Assembly: GCF_030373245.1 (NCBI RefSeq)
Contig: NZ_JAUCZF010000006.1
Span: 248,001-312,000, forward strand
Direction: 5' to 3'
DNA from: Hydrogenophaga sp.
GTDB lineage: Bacteria; Pseudomonadota; Gammaproteobacteria; Burkholderiales; Burkholderiaceae_C
DNA length: 64,000 nucleotides
A program made the position numbers and the translations under genes. Below the pieces are notes generated by a model, which searched no databases, was not told the origin of the DNA, and saw only the letters and a program-made list of their open reading frames with translations. This document shows, in pieces, positions 51,249 through 59,937 of this stretch (positions within the stretch are counted from its first letter, which is position 1; each line of letters begins with the position of its first letter).

Positions 51249-53084
51249 TCAGGCGGGCAGGTCGTGCTGGCCATCAACATGCAGGCGGCGCTCACGCTCG
51301 TAAGGGAAAACGTCGTGCACATGGCCAGCCGCAATGCGGTCTTTGTGCAACTGCCAGAACTCGACATCGAGCAAATCAGCGTGGTACTTCATGAATTCCT
51401 GGCGCACCAGCGGATTGCCCAGCAGGAAGGGGCCGAAGGTTTCGGGGAACACATCGTTCTTGGCCACGCTGTACCAGACCTCGCCCGACATCTCGTCTTC
51501 CTCGTTGCGCGGCTCGGGCACGCGGCGGAAGTTGCAATCGGTGATGTACTCGATTTCGTCGTAGTCGTAGAACACGACCTTTCCGTGGCGGGTGATGCCG
51601 AAGTTTTTCCACAGCATGTCGCCAGGAAAAATGTTGGCCGCCACCAGGTCTTTGATGGCGTTACCGTACTCGACCACTGCGCGCGTCAGCTGCTCGCGAG
51701 CGCGTTGCAGCGACAGGTCGTCTGCCCCTGCCGACTGCAGCGTGTCAAAGGCTTCCTGCAGGTAGATGTTGAGCGGGATCATGCGCCGCTCGATGTACAC
51801 GTGCTTGATGATGACTTCGATGGTGCCATCGCCGTCACGGTCGCTGATCTCGAGCTGGCTGGGCGCAAACTTCTGGATCTCGGCGATCAGCTCGTCGGTG
51901 AAACGATCATGTGGGAAGCCCACTTCGGAAAACTCCAGTGTGTCGGCCATGCGTCCCACCCGGTCGTGGTGCTTGACCAGCTGGTACTTGCCACGAATCT
52001 GTTCTCTGGAGGTGTCTTTCTGCGGCGGGTAAAAGTCCTTGATGACTTTGAACACGAACGGGTAGCTGGGCAGGTCAAACACCAGCATCACCATGCCCTT
52101 GATGCCGGGCGCGATGCGGAACTTGTCGGTGCTGTGCCGCATGTGGAACAGGAAGTCTCGGTAGAACAGCGTCTTGCCCTGCTTGGCCAGACCGAGTGCG
52201 TTGTAGAACTCGGCGCGCGGCTTGCGCGGCATCATGCTGCGCAAGAACTGCACATAGGCGCTGGGGATCTCCATGTCGACCATGAAGTAGGCGCGCGCAA
52301 ACGAAAACACCAGCAGCAGGTCGTCCTCGCCAAACAGCGCCGCGTCGATCTCCAGCTTGCCTTCGGGGTTGTGCAGGATGGGCAGGGCAAACGGCACGTC
52401 CTGAAAACCGTTGATGATCTTGCCCACCACATAGGCGCCCTTGTTGCGGAAGAACAGGCTGGAGAGGACCTGGAACTGGAAGTTGGCGCGCAGCTTGACG
52501 TGGTCAAACTGCTGCTTCATCGCCGCCAGCACCAGCGCGGTATCGCGCTCCAGGTCTTCGAACGGCACGCGCAATTCGAAGTCCTGGATCATGCGCAGCA
52601 CCTCGGTCTGCATGGTGTCGGCCTTGGGGTAATAGCAGCGGTAAGTCGGCCTGGCGTCGGGCTCTTCGTTTTCGATGTATTCGGTGGAGACGGCCGGGCG
52701 CACGAAGATGAAATCGTTCTGGAAATAGGCGCGGCGCAGGATCTTGGTGGTGACCGAGTTGAAAAAAGTCTCGGCGGTTTCGGGCTGGTGGTGGTTCACC
52801 AGCAGGCCGATGTAGTGCAGCTTCACCTGCTCCCACACCTCCATCGGTCGCTCACCGGCACCGAACTCCTTGATCAGGCGTTTGACGCACTCGTTCACCC
52901 TCAGATCGTAGAACTCGATGCGTTCGCGTTGCGCGCGCTGCTGACCGCGCCAGTCGCGGGTCTCAAACCGGTGTTTGGCGCGCGCCGATTCGGTCCGGAA
53001 CAGCTTGTAGTGGCGGTTGAAGCCGTCCAGCATCGCCTTGGCGATGTCAAAAGCCACGGAAGAGTCGAGTCGTTGCGGGGCCAT
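51249..53084 (-). CDS. aceK: Isocitrate dehydrogenase kinase/phosphatase
   Basis: A 611-residue bifunctional enzyme that phosphorylates and dephosphorylates isocitrate dehydrogenase and so sets the flux split between the TCA cycle and the glyoxylate shunt. The protein has the long N-terminal regulatory domain (ending with [12 protein letters not shown]) and the kinase-like domain: ATP site near [20 protein letters not shown], then [14 protein letters not shown] and [11 protein letters not shown] with the metal aspartate. The gene lies 33 bases after the carbonic anhydrase in a run headed by a LiuR site, rather than beside aceA or aceB. Confidence 0.95.
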   Translation of the reverse strand: MAPQRLDSSVAFDIAKAMLDGFNRHYKLFRTESARAKHRFETRDWRGQQRAQRERIEFYDLRVNECVKRLIKEFGAGERPMEVWEQVKLHYIGLLVNHHQPETAETFFNSVTTKILRRAYFQNDFIFVRPAVSTEYIENEEPDARPTYRCYYPKADTMQTEVLRMIQDFELRVPFEDLERDTALVLAAMKQQFDHVKLRANFQFQVLSSLFFRNKGAYVVGKIINGFQDVPFALPILHNPEGKLEIDAALFGEDDLLLVFSFARAYFMVDMEIPSAYVQFLRSMMPRKPRAEFYNALGLAKQGKTLFYRDFLFHMRHSTDKFRIAPGIKGMVMLVFDLPSYPFVFKVIKDFYPPQKDTSREQIRGKYQLVKHHDRVGRMADTLEFSEVGFPHDRFTDELIAEIQKFAPSQLEISDRDGDGTIEVIIKHVYIERRMIPLNIYLQEAFDTLQSAGADDLSLQRAREQLTRAVVEYGNAIKDLVAANIFPGDMLWKNFGITRHGKVVFYDYDEIEYITDCNFRRVPEPRNEEDEMSGEVWYSVAKNDVFPETFGPFLLGNPLVRQEFMKYHADLLDVEFWQLHKDRIAAGHVHDVFPYERERRLHVDGQHDLPA

Positions 53085-53117
53085 GGTGGACAGTCTGCTG
53101 GAGTCGCCTAAGCCAGG

Positions 53118-53771
53118 TCAGCTTCGGGTGCGCTGCGCCACTGCAGCTACCGCGCGGGCGTGGGTTTCTGCCAGCACGTCTTCGCCGCGGATCACCATGT
53201 GCAGGTCCTGCAGCAGGCCATCGCTCAGACCGTAGACCCAGCCGTGCAGGGTGAGCGGCTGGCCACGAGCCCAGGCGTCTTGCACGACGGTGGTGTGTGC
53301 CACGTTCATCACCTGCTCGATCACGTTGAGCTCACACAGCGCGTCGAGCCGGTGCCGCTCGGCCAGCTCGGCGAGCAGGCCGGCATGGCGGTCGCGCACG
53401 TCCTTGATATGGCGCAGCCAGTTGTCGGCCAGGCCCACCCGGGTGTTGTTGAGCGCCGCCTTCACGCCACCGCAACCGAAGTGGCCGACCACCATCAGGT
53501 GTTCGACCTTGAGCATGTCGACCGCGAACTGGATGGTGGACAGGCAGTTCAGATCGGTGGGCACCACCACATTGGCGATGTTGCGGTGCACGAAGACCTC
53601 ACCCGGCTCCAGGCCCGTGATCTGGTTGGCTGGCACGCGGCTGTCGGAGCAACCGATCCACATGTAGCGCGGCGTCTGTTGTTCGGACAGGCGCGTGAAA
53701 AACCCTGGCCGCTCGGCCTCCATCTGGGCCGCCCAGGTGCGGTTGTGGGCCAGCAGGCTGCGCAGCGGCAT
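53118..53771 (-). CDS. can: Beta-class carbonic anhydrase
   Basis: A 217-residue zinc enzyme interconverting CO2 and bicarbonate. The zinc ligands are in MWIGCSDSRVPANQ and VVGHFGCGGVKAAL, with the Asp-Arg dyad in CSDSR. The size and the C-terminal LHGWVYGLSDGLL match E. coli Can. The start codon overlaps the stop of isovaleryl-CoA dehydrogenase (TAATG). Bicarbonate made here would feed the biotin carboxylase of the leucine pathway. Confidence 0.94.
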   Translation of the reverse strand: MPLRSLLAHNRTWAAQMEAERPGFFTRLSEQQTPRYMWIGCSDSRVPANQITGLEPGEVFVHRNIANVVVPTDLNCLSTIQFAVDMLKVEHLMVVGHFGCGGVKAALNNTRVGLADNWLRHIKDVRDRHAGLLAELAERHRLDALCELNVIEQVMNVAHTTVVQDAWARGQPLTLHGWVYGLSDGLLQDLHMVIRGEDVLAETHARAVAAVAQRTRS

Positions 53772-54952
53772 TACATGGTTTCCGAGAACAGCTCACGGCC
53801 GATCAGCATGCGGCGGATCTCGCTGGTGCCTGCGCCGATCTCGTAGAGCTTGGCGTCGCGCCAGAGGCGACCCAGCGGGTACTCGTTGATGTAGCCGTTG
53901 CCACCAAAGATCTGGATGCCCTCGCCGGCCATCCAGGTGGCCTTCTCGGCTGTCCAGAGAATGACGGAGGCGCAATCCTTGCGCACCTGGCGCACGTGTT
54001 CGGAGCCCAGCAGATCGAGGTTTTTCGCCACCGTGTAGGCAAAGGCACGCGCGGCCTGCTGAACCGTGTACATGTCGGCCACCTTGCCCTGGATGAGCTG
54101 GAACTCGCCGATGCTCTGGCCAAACTGTTTGCGGTCGTGGATGTAGGGCACGATGTTGTCCATCACCGATTGCATGATGCCCAGCGGGCCGCCAGAGAGC
54201 ACGGCGCGCTCGTAGTCCAGCCCGCTCATGAGCACCTTGGCACCCAGGTTGAGGCCCCCCAGGATGTTCTCGGCCGGCACTTCGACGTTTTCAAACACCA
54301 GCTCGCCGGTGTGGCTGCCGCGCATGCCGAGCTTGTCGAGCTTTTGCGCGATGGAGAAGCCCTTCATGCCCTTTTCGATCAGGAATGCGGTCACGCCACG
54401 CGCGCCCAGCTCGGGCTCGCTCTTGGCGTAGACCACCAGGGTGTCGGCGTCCGGGCCGTTGGTGATCCACATCTTGCTGCCGTTGAGCAGGTAGTAGCCG
54501 CCCTTGTCCTCGGCCTTGAGCTTCATGCTGATGACGTCCGAGCCGGCGCCGGGCTCGCTCATGGCCAGCGCCCCCACGTGTTCACCGCTGATCAGCCTGG
54601 GCAGGTACTTCGCCTTCTGAGCGGCGTTGCCGTTGCGGTTGATCTGGTTCACGCACAGGTTGCTGTGCGCGCCGTAGGACAGGCCCACCGAGGCGCTGGC
54701 GCGGCTGATTTCCTCCATGGCCACCATGTGCGCCAGGTAGCCCATGCCGGCGCCGCCGTCGGCCTCGGGCACCGTGATGCCCAGCACGCCCAGATCGCCC
54801 ATCTTGCGCCAGAGGTCCATGGGGAACTGGTCGCTGCGGTCGATCTCCTCAGCGCGCGGCGCGATCTCGGCCTGCGCGAAGTCGCGCACCGCGTCGCGCA
54901 GCGCGTCGATGTCTTCACCCAGTTGAAAATTGATGCCGGGCAGGTTGTTCAT
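53771..54952 (-). CDS. liuA: Isovaleryl-CoA dehydrogenase
   Basis: A 393-residue FAD enzyme oxidising isovaleryl-CoA to 3-methylcrotonyl-CoA. The segments [38 protein letters not shown] and [20 protein letters not shown] are characteristic. The catalytic glutamate lies in [18 protein letters not shown], the IVD position, rather than near the C terminus (which reads [20 protein letters not shown]). It follows the thioesterase gene after 28 bases, downstream of a 24-bp LiuR-type palindrome. Confidence 0.95.
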   Translation of the reverse strand: MNNLPGINFQLGEDIDALRDAVRDFAQAEIAPRAEEIDRSDQFPMDLWRKMGDLGVLGITVPEADGGAGMGYLAHMVAMEEISRASASVGLSYGAHSNLCVNQINRNGNAAQKAKYLPRLISGEHVGALAMSEPGAGSDVISMKLKAEDKGGYYLLNGSKMWITNGPDADTLVVYAKSEPELGARGVTAFLIEKGMKGFSIAQKLDKLGMRGSHTGELVFENVEVPAENILGGLNLGAKVLMSGLDYERAVLSGGPLGIMQSVMDNIVPYIHDRKQFGQSIGEFQLIQGKVADMYTVQQAARAFAYTVAKNLDLLGSEHVRQVRKDCASVILWTAEKATWMAGEGIQIFGGNGYINEYPLGRLWRDAKLYEIGAGTSEIRRMLIGRELFSETM

Positions 54953-54980
54953 CGGTGTTGTCTCCTGAAATGAAAAGGCC

Positions 54981-55442
54981 TCAGCCCTGGATGTTGTCCC
55001 GGCCGATCACCGCCATGAGCGTACAGCCCATGGTGGCGATCAGCCTCTCTTGACCCGCTTCGATGGCGTAGGCCTGACCCTCGCACACGGTCACGGTACG
55101 GCCTGGCTTGATCACGTTGCCCACCATGCGAAAGGTCTCACCCTTGGCCGGCGCCAGCAGGTTGATCTTGAACTCGATGGTGAGCACGGCCGCATGGGCC
55201 GGCATCAGCGAAAACCCGGCGTAGCCGCAGGCCGAGTCCAGAGCGGTGGACACCATGCCAGCATGCAGAAAGCCATGCTGCTGGGTCAGCGGCTCGGACC
55301 AGGGCAGCGTGATCTCGACCTGCCCTGGTCGCACGGCGGCGAGCGAGGCGCCCAAGGTGCGCATGGCGGCCTGGCGCTCGAAGCTGGCGCGCACACGCTG
55401 GACGTAGTCGGGATCTCGGGGTTCAAAAACAGGCAGGTGCAA
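54981..55442 (-). CDS. PaaI-family acyl-CoA thioesterase
   Basis: A 153-residue hotdog-fold protein. The catalytic region is [23 protein letters not shown], with the Asp/Glu-equivalent on the central helix, and the strands [17 protein letters not shown] and [14 protein letters not shown] complete the fold. It probably releases CoA from stalled acyl-CoA. It is the first gene after the LiuR palindrome at 55491-55514. Confidence 0.88.
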   Translation of the reverse strand: MHLPVFEPRDPDYVQRVRASFERQAAMRTLGASLAAVRPGQVEITLPWSEPLTQQHGFLHAGMVSTALDSACGYAGFSLMPAHAAVLTIEFKINLLAPAKGETFRMVGNVIKPGRTVTVCEGQAYAIEAGQERLIATMGCTLMAVIGRDNIQG

Positions 55443-55490
55443 GGTGTGTCCTGGGCGGGTCGCGGGATCACGTCTCCGCAGGTTGCGGGA

Positions 55491-55514
55491 ATTGACGTTT
55501 ACGTAAACGTCAAT
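55491..55514. promoter_or_regulatory. LiuR operator, site 1 (perfect palindrome)
   Basis: ATTGACGTTTAC followed by its exact reverse complement GTAAACGTCAAT gives a 24-bp perfect palindrome 49 bases upstream of the thioesterase start. The ACGTNNACGTNNACGT pattern agrees with the described LiuR (MerR-family) motif of leucine-degradation regulons. It should control the run from thioesterase through isovaleryl-CoA dehydrogenase, can, aceK and the thiolase. Confidence 0.88.
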
Positions 55515-55655
55515 TATGGCCCAAGTGGACTGGTCCGACCAAGGAACCAGGCCGAATTCAGGGGCAAACCTACCGAGGACGGGTGGAGCCCCAGCCGCTT
55601 CGACGGGCTCACCGACTTCATTTTCAGAACACGCAAAGGCCGACCGGCAAAAGCC

Positions 55656-56075
55656 CTAAGCTGCCGAACGGTCTTTGTTGGCCTTCTCAGATTTGGCCAG
55701 CAAGGCGCGAGCTTCTTTCTCGTGTACCTTGACCTCGTCGAGGTTGGCCATCAGGTCGGCCAGCTGTTCTTCGAGCTGGCGCTTGTGGTCAGCCAGCACG
55801 GTGAGGAACTTGCGCAGCTGCGGCCCGGTGTCGCGCGGGCTGTCGTACATGTCGATGATTTCCTTGGCCTCGGACAAAGACAGACCGAGCCGCTTGGCGC
55901 GCAGCGTGAGCTTGAGTCGGGTGCGATCGCGCGCGCTGTAGACCCGGTTGCGACCGCCCGGCCCTTCGCGCTGCGGCTGCAGCAAGCCCATATCTTCATA
56001 GAAACGGATGGCGCGCGTGGTCAGATCGAATTCACGGGCCAGGTCGCTGATGGTGTGGGTTGCAGGTGTCGCCAT
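55656..56075 (-). CDS. liuR: MerR-family regulator of leucine/isovalerate degradation
   Basis: A 139-residue MerR regulator. The winged helix HTISDLAREFDLTTRAIRFY and EDMGLLQPQREGPGGRNRVY is followed by RTRLKLTLRAKRLGLSLSEAKEII and a long dimerisation helix ending in a lysine-rich tail. It lacks the C-terminal cysteines of metal-sensing MerR proteins, as LiuR does. It lies between its two candidate operators and next to the isovaleryl-CoA dehydrogenase operon. Confidence 0.92.
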   Translation of the reverse strand: MATPATHTISDLAREFDLTTRAIRFYEDMGLLQPQREGPGGRNRVYSARDRTRLKLTLRAKRLGLSLSEAKEIIDMYDSPRDTGPQLRKFLTVLADHKRQLEEQLADLMANLDEVKVHEKEARALLAKSEKANKDRSAA

Positions 56076-56157
56076 GGCTGGGGGATGGGTACCAGGAAAA
56101 AGGCCTGTCTGGCATCGGACAGCGCACAGGCACAGCGCTCCGTAGAATGCACCGCAG

Positions 56158-56180
56158 ATTGACGTTTACGTCAACGTCAT
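56158..56180. promoter_or_regulatory. LiuR operator, site 2
   Basis: ATTGACGTTTACGTCAACG continuing TCAT shares the ACGTTTACG core of site 1 with two changed positions in the right half. It sits 82 bases upstream of liuR on one side and 24 bases upstream of the MBL-fold hydrolase on the other, so it could serve autoregulation and control of the hydrolase. Confidence 0.8.
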
Positions 56181-56204
56181 TCATCTTAACGGAATCCAGC
56201 CGAC

Positions 56205-57275
56205 ATGACCGCACCCACCAAAGACGCGCTTGAGAGCCGCCTGCACTACCCGCAAGGCGCCGCGCTGCCCGAGCCAGGTCGCGCGCTGGTGGTCGCGCCA
56301 GGCGTGAAATGGATCCGCATGACGCTGCCATTTGCGCTCGACCACATCAATCTCTGGCTGCTGCGCGATCAGATTGACGGCGTCCAAGGCTGGACGGTGG
56401 TGGACTGCTGCATTGCGCGCGATGAAGCCAAAGTGCAATGGGAACAGGTATTCGCCAACGAGCTCGACGGCCTGCCGGTGCTGCGTGTGCTGGTCACCCA
56501 CATGCACCCGGACCACATCGGCCTGGCCGACTGGCTGTGCGAAAAATGGCAGGTGATGCTGTGGTCCAGTGCCACCGACTACAACGCCGCGCGCATCGCC
56601 TCGCAGAGCACCACCGGCTTCGGTGGTGAAAGTGCGATGGTCTTCTTCGGCACGCATGGCATGACCGATCCGGACGATCTGGAAAAGATTCGCCAGCGTG
56701 CCGGCTACTACCGCAACCTGGTGCCCAGCGTGCCGCGCCAATACCGCCGGATCATGGACGGGCAACTGGTTCGCATCGGTGGTCGAAACTGGCGCTGCAT
56801 CAGCGGCTACGGCCACGCGCCAGAGCACATCGCGCTGTACTGCGCAGACATCCAGACGCTGATCAGCGGCGACATGGTGCTGCCGCGCATTTCCACCAAC
56901 GTGAGTGTGTATGACGTGGAGCCCGAAGGAGACCCGCTGGCCCTGTTCCTGGAATCGCTGGACCGCTACCTGCCCTTGCCCGCCGATACGCTGGTGCTGC
57001 CTTCGCACGGCAAGCCGTTCACCGGGCTGCACGAGCGCATCCAGCAACTCAAGGACCACCACCGCGACCGCCTGGCCGAAGTGCACGAAGCCTGCCAGCA
57101 GGCGCCTTGCAGCGCGATGGACATGATCCCCGTGCTGTTCACCCGCGCACTCGATCTGCACCAAACCACCTTCGCCATGGGCGAAGCGGTCGCACATTTG
57201 CACCGGCTCTGGTTCGACGGTCAATTGAAACGCGAACGCTGTGGCGACGGCATCTACCGATTCAGCGCCACCTGA
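56205..57275 (+). CDS. MBL-fold metallo-hydrolase
   Basis: A 356-residue metallo-beta-lactamase-fold protein. The metal motif is VTHMHPDHIGLADWL, the third histidine is in ISGYGHAPEHIALY, the aspartate in LISGDMVLPR, and the last histidine in LVLPSHGKPF. The C-terminal winged-helix-like part (about 275-356) resembles LACTB2-type hydrolases. The short gap to the LiuR site suggests it belongs to the regulon; it may act as a thioesterase or lactonase, which is inference. Confidence 0.88.
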   Translation: MTAPTKDALESRLHYPQGAALPEPGRALVVAPGVKWIRMTLPFALDHINLWLLRDQIDGVQGWTVVDCCIARDEAKVQWEQVFANELDGLPVLRVLVTHMHPDHIGLADWLCEKWQVMLWSSATDYNAARIASQSTTGFGGESAMVFFGTHGMTDPDDLEKIRQRAGYYRNLVPSVPRQYRRIMDGQLVRIGGRNWRCISGYGHAPEHIALYCADIQTLISGDMVLPRISTNVSVYDVEPEGDPLALFLESLDRYLPLPADTLVLPSHGKPFTGLHERIQQLKDHHRDRLAEVHEACQQAPCSAMDMIPVLFTRALDLHQTTFAMGEAVAHLHRLWFDGQLKRERCGDGIYRFSAT

Positions 57276-57289
57276 TCCACCGAGCTTTG

Positions 57290-57480
57290 CTGCGACACGC
57301 GCAGCGGAAGAGGACCAGGGTCACAGGGCCAGCCGACGGGCCGCCCCAAGGCAGGTCCAGCCTTCTCGGGGCGCAGCGACGGAGCGTGGGAGTCACAGGG
57401 CCAGCCGCGGGGCCGCTCCAAGGCAGGCCCAGCCCCCTCGGGGGGCAGCGACCCGCGCAGCGGTGGAGCGTGGGGGTCCT
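57290..57480. repeat. Dispersed GC-rich intergenic repeat, copy 7 (tandem)
   Basis: Two successive versions of the module CCAAGGCAGG...CAGCC-CCTCGGGG-GCAGCGAC...GGAGCGTGGG lie head to tail (about 57330-57395 and 57400-57480); the second ends CGCAGCGGTGGAGCGTGGGGG. It matches, in opposite sense, the insertion inside the uvrA paralogue. It fills the gap between convergent genes. Confidence 0.75.
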
Positions 57481-57481
57481 C

Positions 57482-58477
57482 CTACTCGCCCAGCGGCACC
57501 GCCGCCTGCCGCAACGCGCGACGCCGCTGCTGGTGATCCGGCATGACGCTGGCGACCACCTCCCAGAACTGCGGGCTGTGGTCCATGTGGCGCAGGTGGC
57601 TGAGCTCGTGCACCACCACGTAGTCCACCATCTCCATCTTCAGGTGAATCAACCGCCAGTTCAGGCGGATGCACCCGTCGGCACTGGCGCTGCCCCAGCG
57701 GGTGCCGGCGCTGGACAGGCGCAGCTTCTGGTAGCGCACACCCAGCTGGGGTGCGAAGTGGTCGAGCCGCTCAGCAAACACGCGCTTGGCCTGGCGCATG
57801 AGCCAGGCTTGTGCGGCGTCGCGGATCTGGGCCTCGACGGCGTTGTGCGCCAGCCCCAGCCGCAGGCGTGCGGTCTCATCGCCCGTACCGGGTTCCAGCA
57901 CCGCCCCCACCTGGGCAAAGCCATGCGCCGGGTCCAGCACCAGTTGCACGCGCTGACCCAGAAAATCGAAGAGCGCTCCATCGGTCCAGACGGTGCGCGC
58001 CTGCGCCAGATCGTCGGCCCGAGTTCGGGCCTGCTGCAGCTTGTCCAGCACCCACTGCGCCCTCTCGTGCAGCATGGCCTCCACTTCGCCCAGCGGCGTC
58101 CAGCGCGGCGCACGCACGCTCAGGCCTTCGGGGCCGACCGACAGGCCAATGGTGCGGCGCTTGCCGCGCTTGAACTCGTAGGCCACCTCGCACGATGGCA
58201 GGCGCAACAGGCGGTTGGCACGCGGATGATGCCAGGTACCGGGCGCAAAGACCTGGCTCAAGGGCAGGGTCGGCACCGACGGCAGCGCGCTGGCGGACGG
58301 CTGCTGGGCGGGCGGCGCCACAGGCACGTCGAACAGCAGGGAATCAACCCGCCCGGCGCTGGGCGTGTCGGCGACCGGCGAGCGGCGCACACGGCGCGAG
58401 CGCTGGGGGCGAGGCACCGGTGCCGGCGCGGGCTCCATGCCCAGCAAGTCCAGCGCCAGTTGCACGAAGCGCCGCAT
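57482..58477 (-). CDS. YgjP/DUF45-type metallopeptidase
   Basis: A 331-residue protein with a proline- and serine-rich N-terminal third without recognisable domain, then the YgjP-like metallopeptidase domain (about residues 110-325). The zinc motif is VVHELSHLRHMDHSPQFWEVV, with the HExxH-like HELSH and a third histidine further on, preceded by KLRLSSAGTRWGSASADGCIRLNWRL, which is highly conserved. The family is often annotated M48 or WLM-like; its substrates are unknown. It starts 5 bases after the PlsC-type gene stop. Confidence 0.88.
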   Translation of the reverse strand: MRRFVQLALDLLGMEPAPAPVPRPQRSRRVRRSPVADTPSAGRVDSLLFDVPVAPPAQQPSASALPSVPTLPLSQVFAPGTWHHPRANRLLRLPSCEVAYEFKRGKRRTIGLSVGPEGLSVRAPRWTPLGEVEAMLHERAQWVLDKLQQARTRADDLAQARTVWTDGALFDFLGQRVQLVLDPAHGFAQVGAVLEPGTGDETARLRLGLAHNAVEAQIRDAAQAWLMRQAKRVFAERLDHFAPQLGVRYQKLRLSSAGTRWGSASADGCIRLNWRLIHLKMEMVDYVVVHELSHLRHMDHSPQFWEVVASVMPDHQQRRRALRQAAVPLGE

Positions 58478-58482
58478 GGCGA

Positions 58483-59232
58483 TCAGCTGGCCACTGGCGC
58501 GGCATAGGCCGTGGGATCGAGCCGGCGCATCTCGGCTTCGATCCAGGCTTCCACTTCACGCATCAGCTCATCGGGCTGGCGCCCCGCGCTGGGTATGGGC
58601 TTGCCAATCGAGAACTCCACCGTGCCGGGCGTCTTGATGAAGGCCTTGCGCGGCCAGCACTTGGCCGAGGTGACCGCGATCGGAATCACCGGCGCGCCGG
58701 TGGCGATCGCCAGGCGGGTGCCGCCACTCTTGTAGACCCCTTGCTGGCCGCGCGGGATGCGCGTGCCTTCGGGAAACATGATGACCCAGGTGCCCTGGTC
58801 AAGCAGGCGCTGGCCCTGGGCCACCACCTTGTTGAAGGCCTCGGCGCGCTTGCTGCGGTCGATGTGGATCATGTCCATGCGGCCCATGGCCCAGCCGAAG
58901 AACGGCACATAGAGCAGCTCCTTCTTGAACACATAGGCCAGCGGATGCGGCATCAGCGTGGGCATGCAGAAGGTTTCCCAGGTCGACTGGTGCTTGAGCA
59001 GCAGAATGGCCGGCGCTGTGGTGGCCACCGGCAGGTTTTCGAAACCGATGATGTGGTTGCGAATGCCCAGCAGGATCTCGCCACTGCGCACCGCCACGCG
59101 CAACCAGCCCACGCACATCCAGTAGACCCGGTCGCTGCTCAGAAAGGGCGCTGCGATCACCACCGCGAGCCCCCACGGGATCACGGTCACCATCATGAAC
59201 AGCATGTGAAGCAGGGAGCGCAGCAGGTTCAT
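58483..59232 (-). CDS. 1-acyl-sn-glycerol-3-phosphate acyltransferase family protein
   Basis: A 249-residue membrane-associated acyltransferase with two N-terminal hydrophobic segments. Motif 1 is LLLKHQSTWETF (H-x4-E instead of the usual H-x4-D), motif 3 is VIMFPEGTRIPRG, and motif 4 is VIPIAVTSAK. It would make phosphatidic acid from lysophosphatidic acid. The start overlaps the gmhB stop by 4 bases. The operon order gmhB, plsC-like and metallopeptidase is common in this order of bacteria. Confidence 0.9.
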   Translation of the reverse strand: MNLLRSLLHMLFMMVTVIPWGLAVVIAAPFLSSDRVYWMCVGWLRVAVRSGEILLGIRNHIIGFENLPVATTAPAILLLKHQSTWETFCMPTLMPHPLAYVFKKELLYVPFFGWAMGRMDMIHIDRSKRAEAFNKVVAQGQRLLDQGTWVIMFPEGTRIPRGQQGVYKSGGTRLAIATGAPVIPIAVTSAKCWPRKAFIKTPGTVEFSIGKPIPSAGRQPDELMREVEAWIEAEMRRLDPTAYAAPVAS

Positions 59233-59867
59233 GAGGTGGTGACTTGTGCTGCGGGCAGCGTGGGGGTCTCGGCCGCTTCCTGGGCCAGCAGCCAGTCGGC
59301 GAAAGCGTCCAGGTCGTCGTGCACCCGGGTGCCACGGGGCAGATCGGGCGCGAGCACAGCCAGATCGGCATCGGCGCCCAGGCCGACGCGGCCCCGCAGG
59401 TGCTCGGACTGCCCGGTCAGCAGCAGGTGGGCCGGGCAGCCAGCCGCCGCCGCGGCCTGCACATGGCGCAATGCATTGCCCGCCGCAGGCAAACTGGACA
59501 GCGGCACGCCGAAACGCTCCGCGATCTGATGAAACAGCCCAGGTGCCGGCTTTCGGCAGGCGCAGCCGTCTTCAGGCGCGTGCGGGCAGAAAAACACCGC
59601 ATCCACCCGGCCACCCACCGCCGCCAGCTGGCGGTGCATCTTCGTGTGGATCGCGTTGAGCGAGGCCATGTCGAACAGGCCGCGGCCAATGCCGCTCTGG
59701 TTGGTCGCCAGCACCACATGCCAGCCGCCCTGGTTGAGTCGGGCCACCGCCTCCAGCGCCCCAGGCAAGGCCTCCCACTCATCCGGCGAGGCCACGTAGT
59801 CGTCGCGGCTGCGGTTGAGCGTGCCGTCGCGATCGAGGATCAGGAGTTTCTGCAGGCGTTCGGGCAT
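59229..59867 (-). CDS. gmhB: D-glycero-beta-D-manno-heptose-1,7-bisphosphate 7-phosphatase
   Basis: A 212-residue HAD phosphatase of LPS heptose precursor synthesis. Motif I is LILDRDGTLNRSRDDYV. The zinc-binding loop is FFCPHAPEDGCACRKPAPG, unique to this subgroup, and the later segments GRVGLGADADLAV and ATNQSGIGRGLF are also typical. It lies between glyS and the acyltransferase gene, in the order usually seen. Confidence 0.92.
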   Translation of the reverse strand: MPERLQKLLILDRDGTLNRSRDDYVASPDEWEALPGALEAVARLNQGGWHVVLATNQSGIGRGLFDMASLNAIHTKMHRQLAAVGGRVDAVFFCPHAPEDGCACRKPAPGLFHQIAERFGVPLSSLPAAGNALRHVQAAAAAGCPAHLLLTGQSEHLRGRVGLGADADLAVLAPDLPRGTRVHDDLDAFADWLLAQEAAETPTLPAAQVTTS

Positions 59868-59937
59868 GGGTCTAGCGTAACCCGTCGCTCGCGCGGCGGG
59901 TGGTTCCGAAGTGACAAATCGGCGCCAACACCGGCCC

